Assembly (NCBI GenBank): GCA_008802785.1 | Contig: VUYT01000036.1 | Coordinates: forward strand, 1 to 64,000 | Direction: 5' to 3' | DNA length: 64,000 bases | Source: Symmetrospora coprosmae | Taxonomy: Eukaryota > Basidiomycota > Cystobasidiomycetes > Symmetrosporaceae | Shown here: positions 47,720 to 58,178 of the stretch, piece by piece | How positions within the stretch are numbered: the stretch's first letter is position 1 | Layout: every line of letters starts with the position of its first letter | Position numbers and translations under genes: made by a program | Notes under the pieces: generated by a model | What the model was told of the DNA's origin: nothing | The model's database searches: none | The model's input: the letters and a program-made list of their open reading frames with translations, nothing else

Positions 47720-50359
47720 CTAGCGACTCTTCTTGATTGGACTGAGCACGTCCGGAATGCCCAAGATGTTCTGCGTACCCTAAAGCAAGTTAGCCCCGTC
47801 CACCGTAACTCGACAGTTGCGCACACTCACCCCTCCACCACCCGAAAGACCACCGGCGCCGAGACCTCCCCAGTTGAACGCTCCTCCAGTCTTGCCGCTC
47901 AGATTGATCTTCTTCCGGGCAGGTGCAGTCGACGTGGATCCCGAGCCAGATCCCGAGGTTGTGACCGCCGTCAATGCGGCAGCCTTCCTGACCGTCTGAA
48001 CGACCTCTGTCTTGTCCTGGCCTTTCTTGGCCTTCTTCACCACCGGCTCGACATCCTCTGCATTGATGCCTCCGTCTTCAGAAGCAGTGTCTGCCCCCTC
48101 CCCTTCCCCGGAGCCAGAACCCGCTTCCTCTTCGCGCTTACGTTTGCCTGCGGCCGGCGCGCTCTTTCTAGCGCGATGTGCGCCAGAGACGGGCATCTTA
48201 CGCTTCGTCGCGACTCGCTTCGCCTTTGTTGGAGCCTCCCCGGTCCGTTCCTCCGCCTGGTCGGAACCCGTATTGCCGTCACCTCCCTCGCCTTCCGAGA
48301 CGGCTGGAACGCCTTTTGCCCTGATTTTGCCTTTATCGGCTCTTGCGTTTGGTACGTCGCCCCTTTCCTTCTGCCTGATGGCGACCTTCCCAGCCTTCAT
48401 CGCCGAAGGTGCACCATCTCTACCCTCCGACTCCGTTACCACCGCCTCGGCAGCCTTAGCTTTCGTTCCCTGCCGAGGGGCAGCAGCTTTCTTGGCAACA
48501 GGTCCCGCTTCGACCTTTACATCTGCTGCGGTAGAGGCACTCCTCAACGGGGCCGGCAGATGTATCGACTCTTCTTCCTCCTCCTCCTCCGAAATGTGCG
48601 AAGCACTGGCATCGTCTGGCGGTTCCAGATACTCGATGGATGGCGCCGCTTTGCATCTGGCCAGTCTGCCAGTCTCCGGGGACGCAGGAGCCGCAGAGTG
48701 TGAGGCTGAGGCTGAGCCGAACGCTCGAGAAGCGCGCTGCTGCATGTCGAAGCTTCCCTGGAGGTTCTTGCGTTCCTCTTCAGCACTATGGAATCGTCTC
48801 TCCGACTCGCGCAGCTTCTTGCTCGCTAGGTCTGCGTCTGCTCTGGCATCTGCGAGCTCCTGCTCGAGCGCAACTGTCAACTTGATCAGCTGCGCGTTGT
48901 CCCGTTCGAGCGCCTTGACCTGCTTCTCGACCTCTTTCAGGCGGCTGCGGACGAGCTGGTGCTGCTCTGCCTCCTGCTCGTGCTCGCGCTCCGACACTTC
49001 GAAAAGCTTGAGCTGCTTCTCAATAACCTTGTTGTCTTTCTCAAAATGCGCGGCCGAGCGGATTGCGTCGTCGAGGCGGGCAATGAGCTCCGTCCGCTCG
49101 CCGTGGTGCGTGGCAATCTGCTCGGCCTGCGCTGCCATCCTGCCGCGCTCATCGCGAACGACGAGGAGGATCTCGCGGCGCTGGGTGAGCAGACGGTCGG
49201 CCTCGGCTCGGGTTGCCTCGGACGTTGCGCGCTCGCAGGCAAGCTCGAAGCGGGTGCACCCCAGCTGCCGCTCAAGCTCGATAGTCACTGCTCGGAGCGC
49301 CACCGCAGCGAGGCGGAGCTCGCGCAGCTCGTCCGTGTGCTCCTCCGCCTCGAGCCACTTGCCCTCTTGCCGGCGACTGGCCAGCTCGCACCGGACCTTG
49401 CGCTCGCGCCATTTCAGGCGCGCGTGGTTCTCTCGCAGCTCTGCAAGTTCGAGCGCGTCCGTCTCACGCAAGCGCTCGAGCTCGCCAATGACCAGTTTGT
49501 TCTCTTCGTACTCGGTCAGGATGGCCTCACAATCGCCAGCGATGCTCTTGTGGCCTTCCAATTCCTCCTGCACTTTTGCCCCTTGAGCGAGCGCGTCGGC
49601 CAGGCGCTCCGATACAGACGCGTGCTTCGCCTGGACCGCTGCTAGCTCTGCAGATTTCGTCGAGAGTGCAGAGTCGAGCTGTGCAATTTGTGCCGTGAGC
49701 CGGCCTATCTTGGCGACGGTCCGGACGGAGACGGGTGATTGCGGCGAGGCGGTCCGTGCAGGCGTGCCCAGGCAGGAGGGGAGCGAGGTGCGGGCATGGC
49801 GCCCTCCGGTGCTCATGCGCGCTACATTCGAGCGCGTAGAGCTCGGTGACGCAGCTTGAGTGTTGATAGGTGGCCCCGCGAGGGTGTCGGGCGCGCCTTT
49901 CCGGGTCGCGTCGTCCGTGTTGTTGTTGTTGCTGCTCGTTGGGTGCTCCGCCTCCTGCCGTATGCTGGCATCAGGAGCGGCAGTCCGCGGGGATGTTGGA
50001 TGTACCGTCTGATCCTGCTGCTTTGCGAGCACGGGAATGCTCGAGACAAATGCGCGTGGAGGGCTCCTGCGCAACTTGCTGCTCGACGCGAATGGCCACT
50101 CGACGTTCCTCTTCAAGTTGGGTGACTCGGCAACGTGCGCCAGCGTCTGCGCAACCATTCGGGCGTGGCTGGAGGGCCCAAATGGCTCCTCGGGTGACGC
50201 TGGTGTGGCCGATGGTGCCTGCATGTGCAGCAGGATGTTGTGTTGATTGCCTTCGCCGGGCGGCGAGGACGCTGCCAGGGGCGCTGGTGCAGCATCACCC
50301 TGGCTCTCAAGACTGGGCCGTCTTGGAGGTTTGCGAGGCGGTGAGCGTAGCACTACCAT
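47720..50359 (-). CDS. Coiled-coil protein of unknown family
   Basis: Two exons (47831-50359, 47720-47779) joined by a 51-nt intron give 862 residues. The N-terminal 210 residues are Pro/Ser-rich (SPPRKPPRRP). Residues about 215-545 form a long coiled coil (LTAQIAQLDSALSTKSAEL, EYEENKLVIGELERLRETD, KQVKALERDNAQLIKL). The following 280 residues are acidic and Lys-rich with nuclear-localisation-like KRKMP and KRKREEEAG. The C-terminus has KKINLSGKTGGAFNWGGLG and, from the second exon, GTQNILGIPDVLSPIKKSR. That short hydrophobic tail is placed like a binding motif. The gene resembles structural spindle, septum or kinetochore proteins in layout only. The function is unknown. Confidence 0.75.
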
Positions 50360-50668
50360 CTGTGACGTGCGTATCTATCGCATGTGTACAACAAGCTGGT
50401 GCAGTCCTCCGCGTACGTCACTGGACGGTGAGAGGATAGACTGACTCGGTCAATGGAGCGGGAGCAGGTGTTGGAATCCGTGCATTTCCGGCGATTCCAT
50501 CTCTGACGGTGGTTAACTTCCTGCGAACAGCACAACGATGCACGGCATGGCAACTACAAACGTACACGTGAAGCCAGAGCTCGTAGAGCTCGACTGACCG
50601 TCTGATCTAGCTCTATTGGCGTATTCTGGACCCGCAAGCACAGCCGACTCTGGTGTGCCCGTCTCTCC
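50360..50668. other. Intergenic between the coiled-coil gene and the orphan gene
   Basis: About 310 bases holding the coiled-coil promoter and the orphan's 3' flank. No gene is seen. Confidence 0.5.
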
Positions 50669-53600
50669 TCAAAACTCCTCTGCCGACAGGACCTTCCGGA
50701 TGCCCATGTTCTCTGTGCTCACCTCAAGTCGCCTATGCTTCTCCTTGTCGGCACCTTTCCAACCTGTCTGGCCGGGCATCTTGAGCAGGCCCTCCGTGAT
50801 GTCGGAGATGTTTCTCTGGATCGTCTGGTCGTCCTTGACCTTACCCCACTGCTTGCTGCCGTCCCCGCCTGGACTGAATCTCTCCAGCTTCACAGCGAAG
50901 TTGCTCCTCTCTGATGCTGCCATACCGGTGATCCGGCCCTTCGCCTTCTCTTCCAGTGCGACTTCTGCCCTGAGCTCCTTTATCCCCTCCTTCAGCTCGT
51001 CGAGATCGACAATCTCGTCGCTCTGCATTTGCGGGCAGGGATGTCGCACTCGCACCCTCCAATTGCCGTAGTTCTTGCAGTACATGATCTCTCCGCAACG
51101 GAGGCACTCCAGGACGTTGACGGAGTTCTGCTTCACCCGGGTTCCCTTCGCCTCGGCGGCCAGCCACTCCTCAGCCTCCACACGCGAGATGGTTCCGGCT
51201 TCCTCGCTGCTGTCTCGGGCTCGCTGAAGGCCCTGAAGCTGCTTCTCTTTGAAAGCCAGGGTCGCTTTCAGGTTCTTCTGGCCTGCTTGAGTGGCACCGT
51301 TTGCCGCGCGCAGGAAGGAATCCCCTTCCGTGGTGCGCATGGCGTACCAGAGCCAGGCTGCTGTCGAGCCAGGTCCAGCTTCGATGACTGTTGGGCACGG
51401 GTGAAGCTTGTGCAAGTGACGCGCGTTGATGGCATCCCGGTTCTCTTGTACGAGCTTATTGGCCTGCGCAATGCGTTCGGGCGAACTCGGCTTTCCTACT
51501 GCCTTGACTGACGCGGCCGTGGCGGCCTGATGTACTGCCGAGATCTGTGCTGAATACTCGTCCCAGCTGTCCTCGTCGAAGTCGTCCTGCTCCTTCCGGT
51601 GCTGCTGCGCCAGCCGGGTCAGTGACCAGATCGGGGTGCAGGCATCCACTAGCTCCTTCCTGATGGCCTCGAGCGCTTGCTTCAAGCCGGTTTCCCTCGC
51701 CAGCTCATCGACCTTCTGGACCACTGCGTTGGCCTGAGCCCACCCTCCGTCCATCTCAATACCGCTCGTAGCCAGCTCGAGCAAGTCCGCCATGAGCTGC
51801 GTCGCTTGGCTTAGCTGCATGGAGAGAGGGCGGGTCCATCCCTGATACGCATGGAAACCTCCATCCAGCACGCCCATTGTGGCGAAGTACGACGTTTCGA
51901 GCGGCCCGAGCTGAGCAACTCGAGGGATGCCGACCCAGGTGATGTAGCGCGGAAGGGGAAGCTCCTCCCATTCCACCAAGACCCTGACAAGCACTGCTCT
52001 CGCTTCGCTGTCCTCAGCAGCCTGCTCTCGCGCCTTCTTGGCTTTCTTGCTATTGCCGGTGATGGCTGCCTGGCTGTCGGTCGTGGGGCACGACAGAGGA
52101 TCCTCGAGTATTGAGGCGAGAAAAGCGGAGTCGAAGAGATCGCTATCGTTCCGGAAGTAGGTGTCGAGCTTCCTCTGGATTGCAGCAAGACTGTCATCTT
52201 TGAAGACGCTGGAGAAGATCTCCCTCTCCACCAAGCCAGCAAGCTTGGCGGCTCCGATGACGACGTATTTCGGTCGCAGGATATGAATCCAGTAGACCAA
52301 GACGATGATATGGACGACGATCCACCAGTCGGGATGCTTGTATGTGACGCACCACAAATCGAGGAAAGGGAATCGACGGTCAACGGCTTGCTGACCAGGA
52401 CGTCGCTGACCGGTGAGCAGATCAATGAGACCTCGCGCGTCCTCTTCGATCAGGAGATCGTTGCGTGGTCCTCGACCCGCAGTTGGCGAATCGTAAGTCT
52501 TGTCGTTGACAACCAGTCCTTCTTTCGGAATGTCTTTGCGCATGTGCGCTCGGACCGCGTTGCGCCCCTCCAGCGAGATTCGCCCCGCCAGCTCGGCAAT
52601 ATGCTCCAGCAGGGCTCTAGCGGCAACAACGCCTCCGAAGTCGACTGGGTGCTTCGAGCAGTACTTGGCCAGGGCAACGAGGAGGTTGGTGACTCTTTCC
52701 TGACGGACATCCGCGGCATCGTACTGGGCGACCGGACTCGACGTCTGCAAATTGGGGTAGAGCGGCTTGTCCTTTGCGCGAAGACCTTGGATGGCTTGCT
52801 GCACGGGCAGGAGGGAAGGGTGGTACTGGATACGATTGGCGAAGCCGCCAGGCTGCTGATTGAGAGTGAGCAGCGTACCACCGCCAGCGTCGACCAACAC
52901 TTCCTCGATGCCGGAAATGGACTCGTCCGTCCTGAAGACGTATTGGGACGAGCAGGGTCGGTCCAACTGCTTCCAGCGATACGCTTCCATCGGCTGCTCG
53001 GTGACCGTCTTCCAATGAGCGACGAGCGTAGCCTCGCCCTCCTGCGTCTGCTCCTCTCTGCCAGATACAGAGTACATCGTATTTCCGTGGTAGAAAATGC
53101 GCGCCTTCTTGAGACCAAGCTCCAAGAGGCGCTTGAGCTGATCTCGATTGACGCTTGTCCAGATGATGTGGTTCGGGCGAAGACTCTCCAGTTTGTCCAA
53201 GTGGTCCAGTAAAGTCTGAATCTCCGTCAGAGGAGTCGCGCGAGTGTAGAACTTGAAGATGACGTCCTCCTCATCACTGACATCCGCTAAGTCATCGTCC
53301 TCCTCTTCGACCTCCTCGCGTACTAAAACGTCCGCATATGCCGCATGCGAAGGGTCAAAGAGGTATCCTTCCTTTGCCATCAGGGTGAGGATGCGCAAGG
53401 ACGCAGGATGGGCGAGGATTGTGTGGAGGTGAGGCGAAGTGCTGGCGAGAGGATAGCGTTTGGAGGAGCTGACGCCGCGGACAACGTTCAGGTACCCGAT
53501 AAACGCGTCTGTGGCGATTTCCGAAGTGGGAGATGGGAGCGGCGGGGAAGGTAAGGCGGCGGCACAGCTTTGGATGATGCTCGCTTCCTTGATGGCACGC

Positions 53601-53974
53601 TCAACCTGCGGTACCAGCAAAGCTTTCTTCTCTGCAATGACTGTCTCGCGCTTTGCGCGTCTCTCCGCCCGTCCTTCCTCGCTGCTGGCGCCCTCTTTGC
53701 GGGCTGCTCTGCGCGGCTCCGCCTGGCGGCCAGTGCCGAATTTGTGTGACGAGGTGGATGCATGGGCAGAAGACGTAGAGGTATTGAAAGACGTGTAGCT
53801 GGTGTTGACATTGCCAAGCGAGGCGTTGCTTGCCGAGCCGCTGTAGTCGCTGTCGCTGTCGCTGGACGACATCTCGCAGGCGGCGTCTCGGGGCTGGGAT
53901 TCTGAGACCTGCCATATCTCCCTCAATTTAGCCGCTTTCGAGGCACGGACAGCACCGAGAGGATCAGAAGACAT
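50669..53974 (-). CDS. Intronless 1101-residue orphan protein
   Basis: One uninterrupted frame of 1101 residues. The N-terminus is Ser-rich (SSSDSDSDYSGSASNASLGN), then a charged helix (KEGASSEEGRAERRAKRET). A globular body of about 800 residues includes VNRDQLKRLLELGLKKARIF, PDWWIVVHIIVLVYWIHILR (a strongly hydrophobic stretch) and RYITWVGIPRVAQLGPLETS. Near residue 970 a likely zinc site reads CLRCGEIMYC then HPC, spaced C-x2-C-x5-C-x11-H-x-C. The tail is charged and helical. No known family is recognised. It has no introns, while nearly every other gene here has several. A truncated relative lies at 39.6-40.1 kb in the opposite orientation. These facts suggest a multicopy, perhaps mobile or retrocopied, family, but no transposase or reverse-transcriptase motif or terminal repeat was seen. 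Confidence 0.8.
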   Translation of the reverse strand: MSSDPLGAVRASKAAKLREIWQVSESQPRDAACEMSSSDSDSDYSGSASNASLGNVNTSYTSFNTSTSSAHASTSSHKFGTGRQAEPRRAARKEGASSEEGRAERRAKRETVIAEKKALLVPQVERAIKEASIIQSCAAALPSPPLPSPTSEIATDAFIGYLNVVRGVSSSKRYPLASTSPHLHTILAHPASLRILTLMAKEGYLFDPSHAAYADVLVREEVEEEDDDLADVSDEEDVIFKFYTRATPLTEIQTLLDHLDKLESLRPNHIIWTSVNRDQLKRLLELGLKKARIFYHGNTMYSVSGREEQTQEGEATLVAHWKTVTEQPMEAYRWKQLDRPCSSQYVFRTDESISGIEEVLVDAGGGTLLTLNQQPGGFANRIQYHPSLLPVQQAIQGLRAKDKPLYPNLQTSSPVAQYDAADVRQERVTNLLVALAKYCSKHPVDFGGVVAARALLEHIAELAGRISLEGRNAVRAHMRKDIPKEGLVVNDKTYDSPTAGRGPRNDLLIEEDARGLIDLLTGQRRPGQQAVDRRFPFLDLWCVTYKHPDWWIVVHIIVLVYWIHILRPKYVVIGAAKLAGLVEREIFSSVFKDDSLAAIQRKLDTYFRNDSDLFDSAFLASILEDPLSCPTTDSQAAITGNSKKAKKAREQAAEDSEARAVLVRVLVEWEELPLPRYITWVGIPRVAQLGPLETSYFATMGVLDGGFHAYQGWTRPLSMQLSQATQLMADLLELATSGIEMDGGWAQANAVVQKVDELARETGLKQALEAIRKELVDACTPIWSLTRLAQQHRKEQDDFDEDSWDEYSAQISAVHQAATAASVKAVGKPSSPERIAQANKLVQENRDAINARHLHKLHPCPTVIEAGPGSTAAWLWYAMRTTEGDSFLRAANGATQAGQKNLKATLAFKEKQLQGLQRARDSSEEAGTISRVEAEEWLAAEAKGTRVKQNSVNVLECLRCGEIMYCKNYGNWRVRVRHPCPQMQSDEIVDLDELKEGIKELRAEVALEEKAKGRITGMAASERSNFAVKLERFSPGGDGSKQWGKVKDDQTIQRNISDITEGLLKMPGQTGWKGADKEKHRRLEVSTENMGIRKVLSAEEF

Positions 53975-54966
53975 ACGTGCGACTCGGGGTGTGCTTGCTC
54001 TGTTCCCTGCGCTGCAATCTCGTCGCTCCTCGGACTTGGGATGACGCGGTTCGGAACTGACCAGCTCACTTGCACGTGATCAGTGGGTCGGCCAATGGGC
54101 GCGTCGCAGCTCCGCCCAGACAGCTTCCTGCGGACGAGCATTGCACATGTACATTGATAGGCATACAAAGCGATCCCTGTTACATTGGTGTCCTGCTAGG
54201 AGTGATTTGGAAGATTCCGTTCGTTCGGGCTCTCCGCGCCTCTGTCACGCGCAAGTTCAGATTCAGGTACAGCTTTCAGGAACGGCGGACAGAGATTCAT
54301 CCTCTTTTTTGGCAGCAACTGGCTCCACAGAGCAATGCGTCACACATACGTCGCTTTTTGGCGCGATACCGGAGGCGATGCGTTCTCTGTGTGGCTTGCG
54401 GGACGTCCACTTACGCCACCGACCCGCAAAGGCTCCCACCGGCGGACCTCATTTCTTTTTGCATCTCACAGCTCACAAGTCTTTACTCCTGCTCCTTGAG
54501 CGTCGACTGGTACGACTTGCTCGCGCTCAGCTGCCTTGGTTGCGGAATTACTGCATTCCTTCCAGTACGGCCCACGCACCGGGAAGCTGAGCGCGGTACA
54601 CGACTTGTCGCAATTATCAGGCCATACATCTTCTCATCCAGTCTATGCGATCCTGTCCCACTCTGAACTATGTTTAGGCTGATGGGTGCTGCGTTAGCTG
54701 TATCCGTTGTCCAGGCGCCCCGCAGAGAGAAGCTTCGGCCGGCGGGCATCTTCTGACCAATACAAGCGAACCAGTCAGTGGTTCTAAGCATGTTGCACAT
54801 GCCTGCAGCTTTTCAGGATAGTAGCTTGCCTATTGGCCGAGCAGACTCCCTTGTCGAGAAGACGCCACCGCAGGACTTGTAGAACGGAGCCGGACCAAGG
54901 CTCGAGCGAATTTGAAATTGTAATATGAATGCATAGCGAGAGCTCTTGTTCATCACAAGCACACCC
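53975..54966. other. Intergenic between the orphan gene and tRNA-Tyr
   Basis: About 990 bases. A plus-strand frame at 54070-54666 is open but Cys/Arg-rich and unlike coding sequence. Nothing else is seen. Confidence 0.45.
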
Positions 54967-55057
54967 CCTTCGATAGCTCAGTTGGTAGAGCATGGGACTG
55001 TAACGGTACAACCACTAGCCCATCCCAGGGTCACCCGTTCGATCCGGGTTCGAAGGA
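54967..55057 (+). tRNA. tRNA-Tyr (anticodon GTA) with intron
   Basis: The gene folds as a full cloverleaf. The acceptor stem pairs CCTTCGA (54967-54973) with TCGAAGG (55050-55056), with discriminator A at 55057. The D arm is TAGCTCAGTTGGTAGAGC. The anticodon stem pairs TGGGA with TCCCA, and the anticodon GTA is at 55000-55002. An 18-nt intron (55004-55021) sits after position 37, the standard place. The T arm is ACCCG-TTCGATC-CGGGT. The A box (TAGCTCAGTTGG) and B box are internal. Tyr tRNA genes of eukaryotes normally carry such an intron. Confidence 0.96.
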
Positions 55058-55070
55058 TGCTGCGCTTCTC

Positions 55071-55084
55071 TTTTGCTGTTTTTT
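55071..55084 (+). terminator. RNA polymerase III T-run terminator
   Basis: Runs of four T (55071-55074) and six T (55079-55084) follow the tRNA end by 14-27 bases, as expected for Pol III termination. Confidence 0.75.
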
Positions 55085-55097
55085 CCATCGTTCTGCC

Positions 55098-55200
55098 GTC
55101 GTAGAGGTCCTCGAGAGTTCCCGGAAGCCCCTGAACCCGAAATTCACGGCGTCGTAGAGGTCCTCGAGAGTTTCTAGGACCCCTTGAGCTCGAAATCGAC
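55098..55200. repeat. 53-nt direct repeat, two copies
   Basis: The sequence gtcgtagaggtcctcgagag occurs at 55098 and again at 55151, followed in each case by tt, a related ~25-nt stretch and a related 3' part (gaacccgaaat / gagctcgaaat). The period is 53 bases. The central cctcgagag holds an XhoI-type palindrome CTCGAG. Confidence 0.75.
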
Positions 55201-55214
55201 GCCGCCGACCGGAG

Positions 55215-55550
55215 AGCTTCTTTTTGGCAAAGCCGAGCCTTGTAACAGATGCGCACGCCTCTGAACTGATGCTTAGACCTCAAAAGCTGGCAATCGGACC
55301 CACATTGCGGCTTGTAACGCCCCCAGACCGTTCGGACCGCGCCATGCAAAGAACCGAGGAAGCTTCTTCGGGTCGACGACTTTTTGCACAGCCGAGCCTC
55401 GTAACAGATGCGCATACTTCTGAACCGCTGCTTAGACCACAAAAAGCCACAACGAAACCCATGTTGTGGCTTCTCACGCCCTCCATACCGTTCGGACCGC
55501 GTCATGCATAAAACCGAGGAAGCTTCTTCGGGGAGATGACTTCTTGCACA
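55215..55550. repeat. 159-nt tandem duplication
   Basis: Two diverged direct copies with a period of 159 bases: gccgagcct.gtaacagatgcg starts at 55232 and at 55391, and accgttcggaccgcg.catgca and accgaggaagcttcttcgg recur at the same spacing. They diverge by scattered substitutions, so the duplication is not recent. No coding role is evident. Confidence 0.75.
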
Positions 55551-56850
55551 TCAGAGAGATCTGGTACATTTCTCCGTACGCTCTAATGGCCTGTACCAAC
55601 TTTCATCTTCTTCGGAGCCGTATTGTGACCGCTGCAATCGCCCACCTTTGACATCTGTCTCGCTTGCGGGGAATCTTTGGAACTTTGCACCGGCGATGTT
55701 TGTCCAGCGAAAGCGTGGCAGCGTAGTCCGCGCTCGGTAGCGACCATGCATGCCGCCTCAATCGATTTTGGTGCGCGTGTATGTGTCCTGCGGGGATGTA
55801 TGTGTCGCTCCAGGCCTCCGGCTCCTAATAGGTACAACGGGGCGCTTGCAGCCAAGCTCTTTATGGCCGATGCAGTAGCTAGACAGGATACCACACTTTG
55901 ACTGTGCTGCGCGTGTCCTACCTTGTGAAATTCGGATGTGCGATGCGGTCTTGACGGGACATCCCCTAGAAGCGTGTGCAGGCACGATACGAAGGAAGCC
56001 TCTTTGAGTGGCTGAATTCTTTCGCATCTTAGGACATCAGTGGGCTGACACACATACTAGTAGCACGTGAACCGGGCTTCAGCCCACTCGCAAATCGTTT
56101 GCAGTCTCCGTGTCCGGTAACATCCTCCGCGCGCCTTTCCCCAACTGAGATGAGTGTTTGCCCCGCGAAGCTCTGGGCGCCACAGCTGTGGCTTGCGTCT
56201 CATGCCTCTTGCCTGGCGTAGCGCACAAGAAATAGTAGTAGTCGCCTTACAATCCACGTCTGCTTCGATATATCCGCGAGCACACTTGATGTTCATGCCC
56301 GGTTTCGGGGATCGAGTGGAGTCTAAGCAGCGGGGCTCAGATTTCCGTACAAAAAGCACGCTCTAAGTGTGTGCCTGCGCAAAGCGAGGATCCTTTAGCT
56401 GACCAAGCTTTCTCAAACTATTGTACCGGTACCTCCATGCACGTTCTACGCGCTGTGTGCGGGACCAACCCCCGCTCGCAATCCCTGCTGAGCTTTAGGC
56501 CGCCGTCGACTTCTCGAGGCTGCGGATAGCCCAAGCTCGAGGAGCGTACCTTTTCTACCGACTAGACCAAGCACTAGCTCAGACAGTCGATTCCAGCGGC
56601 CTCTGCGAGGTAGCTTTTCTCTCAGGCCCACTCCGTCGTCATGCGTGGCGGGCGACCTCTAGCTGGCACGTGCCTCCTCGGTCTGCCGTACGAGTACCAT
56701 AGGCGCTCGAGTTCAGTGCCAGCGCCTTATGCTCACGCCCACTCGCCCACTGCCCGACTCACCTGCGCGTATTCACTCAATGGGGAGCAGCATTGCGCCT
56801 GTCGTCCTTCAGTAACCCCATCAGACTAGAACCGGCACTCCCGAGCCGCC
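55551..56850. other. Gene-poor stretch before the Dsc2-like gene
   Basis: About 1.3 kb with no supported gene. Base composition is more even than around it and stops are frequent in all frames. It may be old repeat DNA. Confidence 0.4.
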
Positions 56851-58136
56851 ATGTCCTTTGCGCACGCCTCGGCGTCAAAGGGTAAGCCGTCCAGCCAGCA
56901 TCAGCGGATCCTGTCGATATGCGCTGACCGCCTGCAACAGGCCTCCTGCTATGGTCAGGTGTAGCGTCCTTCGTGGGCAGGTAAGCGGCCTTCCGTATCA
57001 CGGTCTGGAGCATCATCTGTCTCACGCTCCAGCCCGCAGCATCTTTGGCAAGAAGCACCTCTTCCACATGCAGCTGTTTCCCCACATCACAAAGTGCGTA
57101 GCGTACAACGGCTGGAAGGCCATCTACGAGTCGCTGATACCCCTTGGCGCTTCGCAGAGACCACCAGGTACGCTCGCTGCGCCATCGCCGTACGCACCCG
57201 CTGACACGGGCACGCAGCTCTGGCGACTCGTCACGCGCAACCTCGCTTTCACATCCTCCATCGACTTCTTCATTTCAGTCCTCCTGATCTATAATACGTC
57301 GATAACCCTGGAGCGCCGCTTCGGGACGGCCAAGTTTGTGGTGAGTCGGGTCCGTTTCGCCTTTTCGCGCCGATCCATCCCAGCCTGATTCCCTCCCGAT
57401 AGTCCTTCGCAATCATCTCGAGCATCATCGGCACCGCGCTCGAAGTCGGTGCACTCTTCCTCCTTCACCGGGTCGGTCTCTCCACCCTGCCGGCTGGACC
57501 GTACTCGCTCGTTTTTGCCGTTCTGTACAACTACCACCGCGTCGTTCCAGCCACCTACATCTTCAAGCTGTTCGGCATGACGTTTTCCGGCAAATCGCTC
57601 GTATACCTCGGCTCGCTCCAGCTCGTCTTCTCCCAGCCACCCAACTCGATGGTCTCGGCTGCGTGCGGCCTCCTCGCCGGCGCGTTATACCGCGCAAACT
57701 TCCTCGGCGCAAGGCAGTGGCGCGTGCCAGCGTGGACGCAGCGCCTCGGCAGCAAGCTCCTCATGCCTCTGCTGGCTTCGGGCAGGGTGCCCAGGCGATC
57801 GACACGGACGTCCCTCGAGGACAGTGACAGCGGGCCCGCCAGCGTGCCGCGGCCGAGTGCAGGTACCGGCACAATTCGAGGCACGACAACCGCCCGGCAG
57901 GGTGCCATCTCGGAAGTCGTTCAGACCTTGTGCGTCTCCGCTTTTCTATCAGCACAGATTTATGGAGCTGATGATCGCATGCATCTAGCGCCAGCTCACG
58001 AAGCGCAGGCGAGCCATCAGCAGATGCAATCGCGCAGCTTCAGGCCATGTTCCCCAGCGCAAGTGCAGAACAGGTCACCGCAGCTCTGCAACGGGGCGGC
58101 AACGACATCAATCGATCTGTCGAGTTCCTATTGTAA
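56851..58136 (+). CDS. Dsc2/UBAC2-like rhomboid pseudoprotease with UBA domain
   Basis: Six exons (56851-56881, 56941-56980, 57040-57097, 57218-57340, 57403-57929, 58004-58136) give 303 residues. Membrane spans include [53 protein letters not shown] and [20 protein letters not shown]. The rhomboid-like core keeps [28 protein letters not shown] and [20 protein letters not shown]. No Ser/His protease pair is apparent, as in UBAC2/Dsc2. The C-terminus is a UBA-type domain ([36 protein letters not shown]). Dsc2 is a subunit of the Dsc E3 ligase of Golgi/endosome that in fission yeast cleaves SREBP. Intron 3 is uncertain: 57098-57217 may be a 120-nt intron with a weak GTAGCG donor or a 40-residue in-frame insert. 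Confidence 0.88.
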
Positions 58137-58178
58137 TAACCGACAACAACATGACTGTGAGGAGAACGCGGGCAGGTG

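Noticed and set aside
48012-49586. A 524-residue plus-strand frame opposite the coiled-coil gene
   Set aside because: Ser/Ala-rich mirror of the Glu/Arg/Leu-rich coiled coil; a typical antisense shadow.
52283-53212. A 309-residue plus-strand frame inside the orphan gene
   Set aside because: It is the antisense shadow of the 1101-residue frame; the related fragment at 39.6 kb keeps similarity in the orphan frame.
54070-54666. A 198-residue plus-strand frame before tRNA-Tyr
   Set aside because: Cys/Arg-rich, no motifs, no splice signals used; likely chance.
55215-55550. The 159-nt tandem copies as a CRISPR-like array
   Set aside because: Only two long diverged units, no spacers, eukaryotic DNA.
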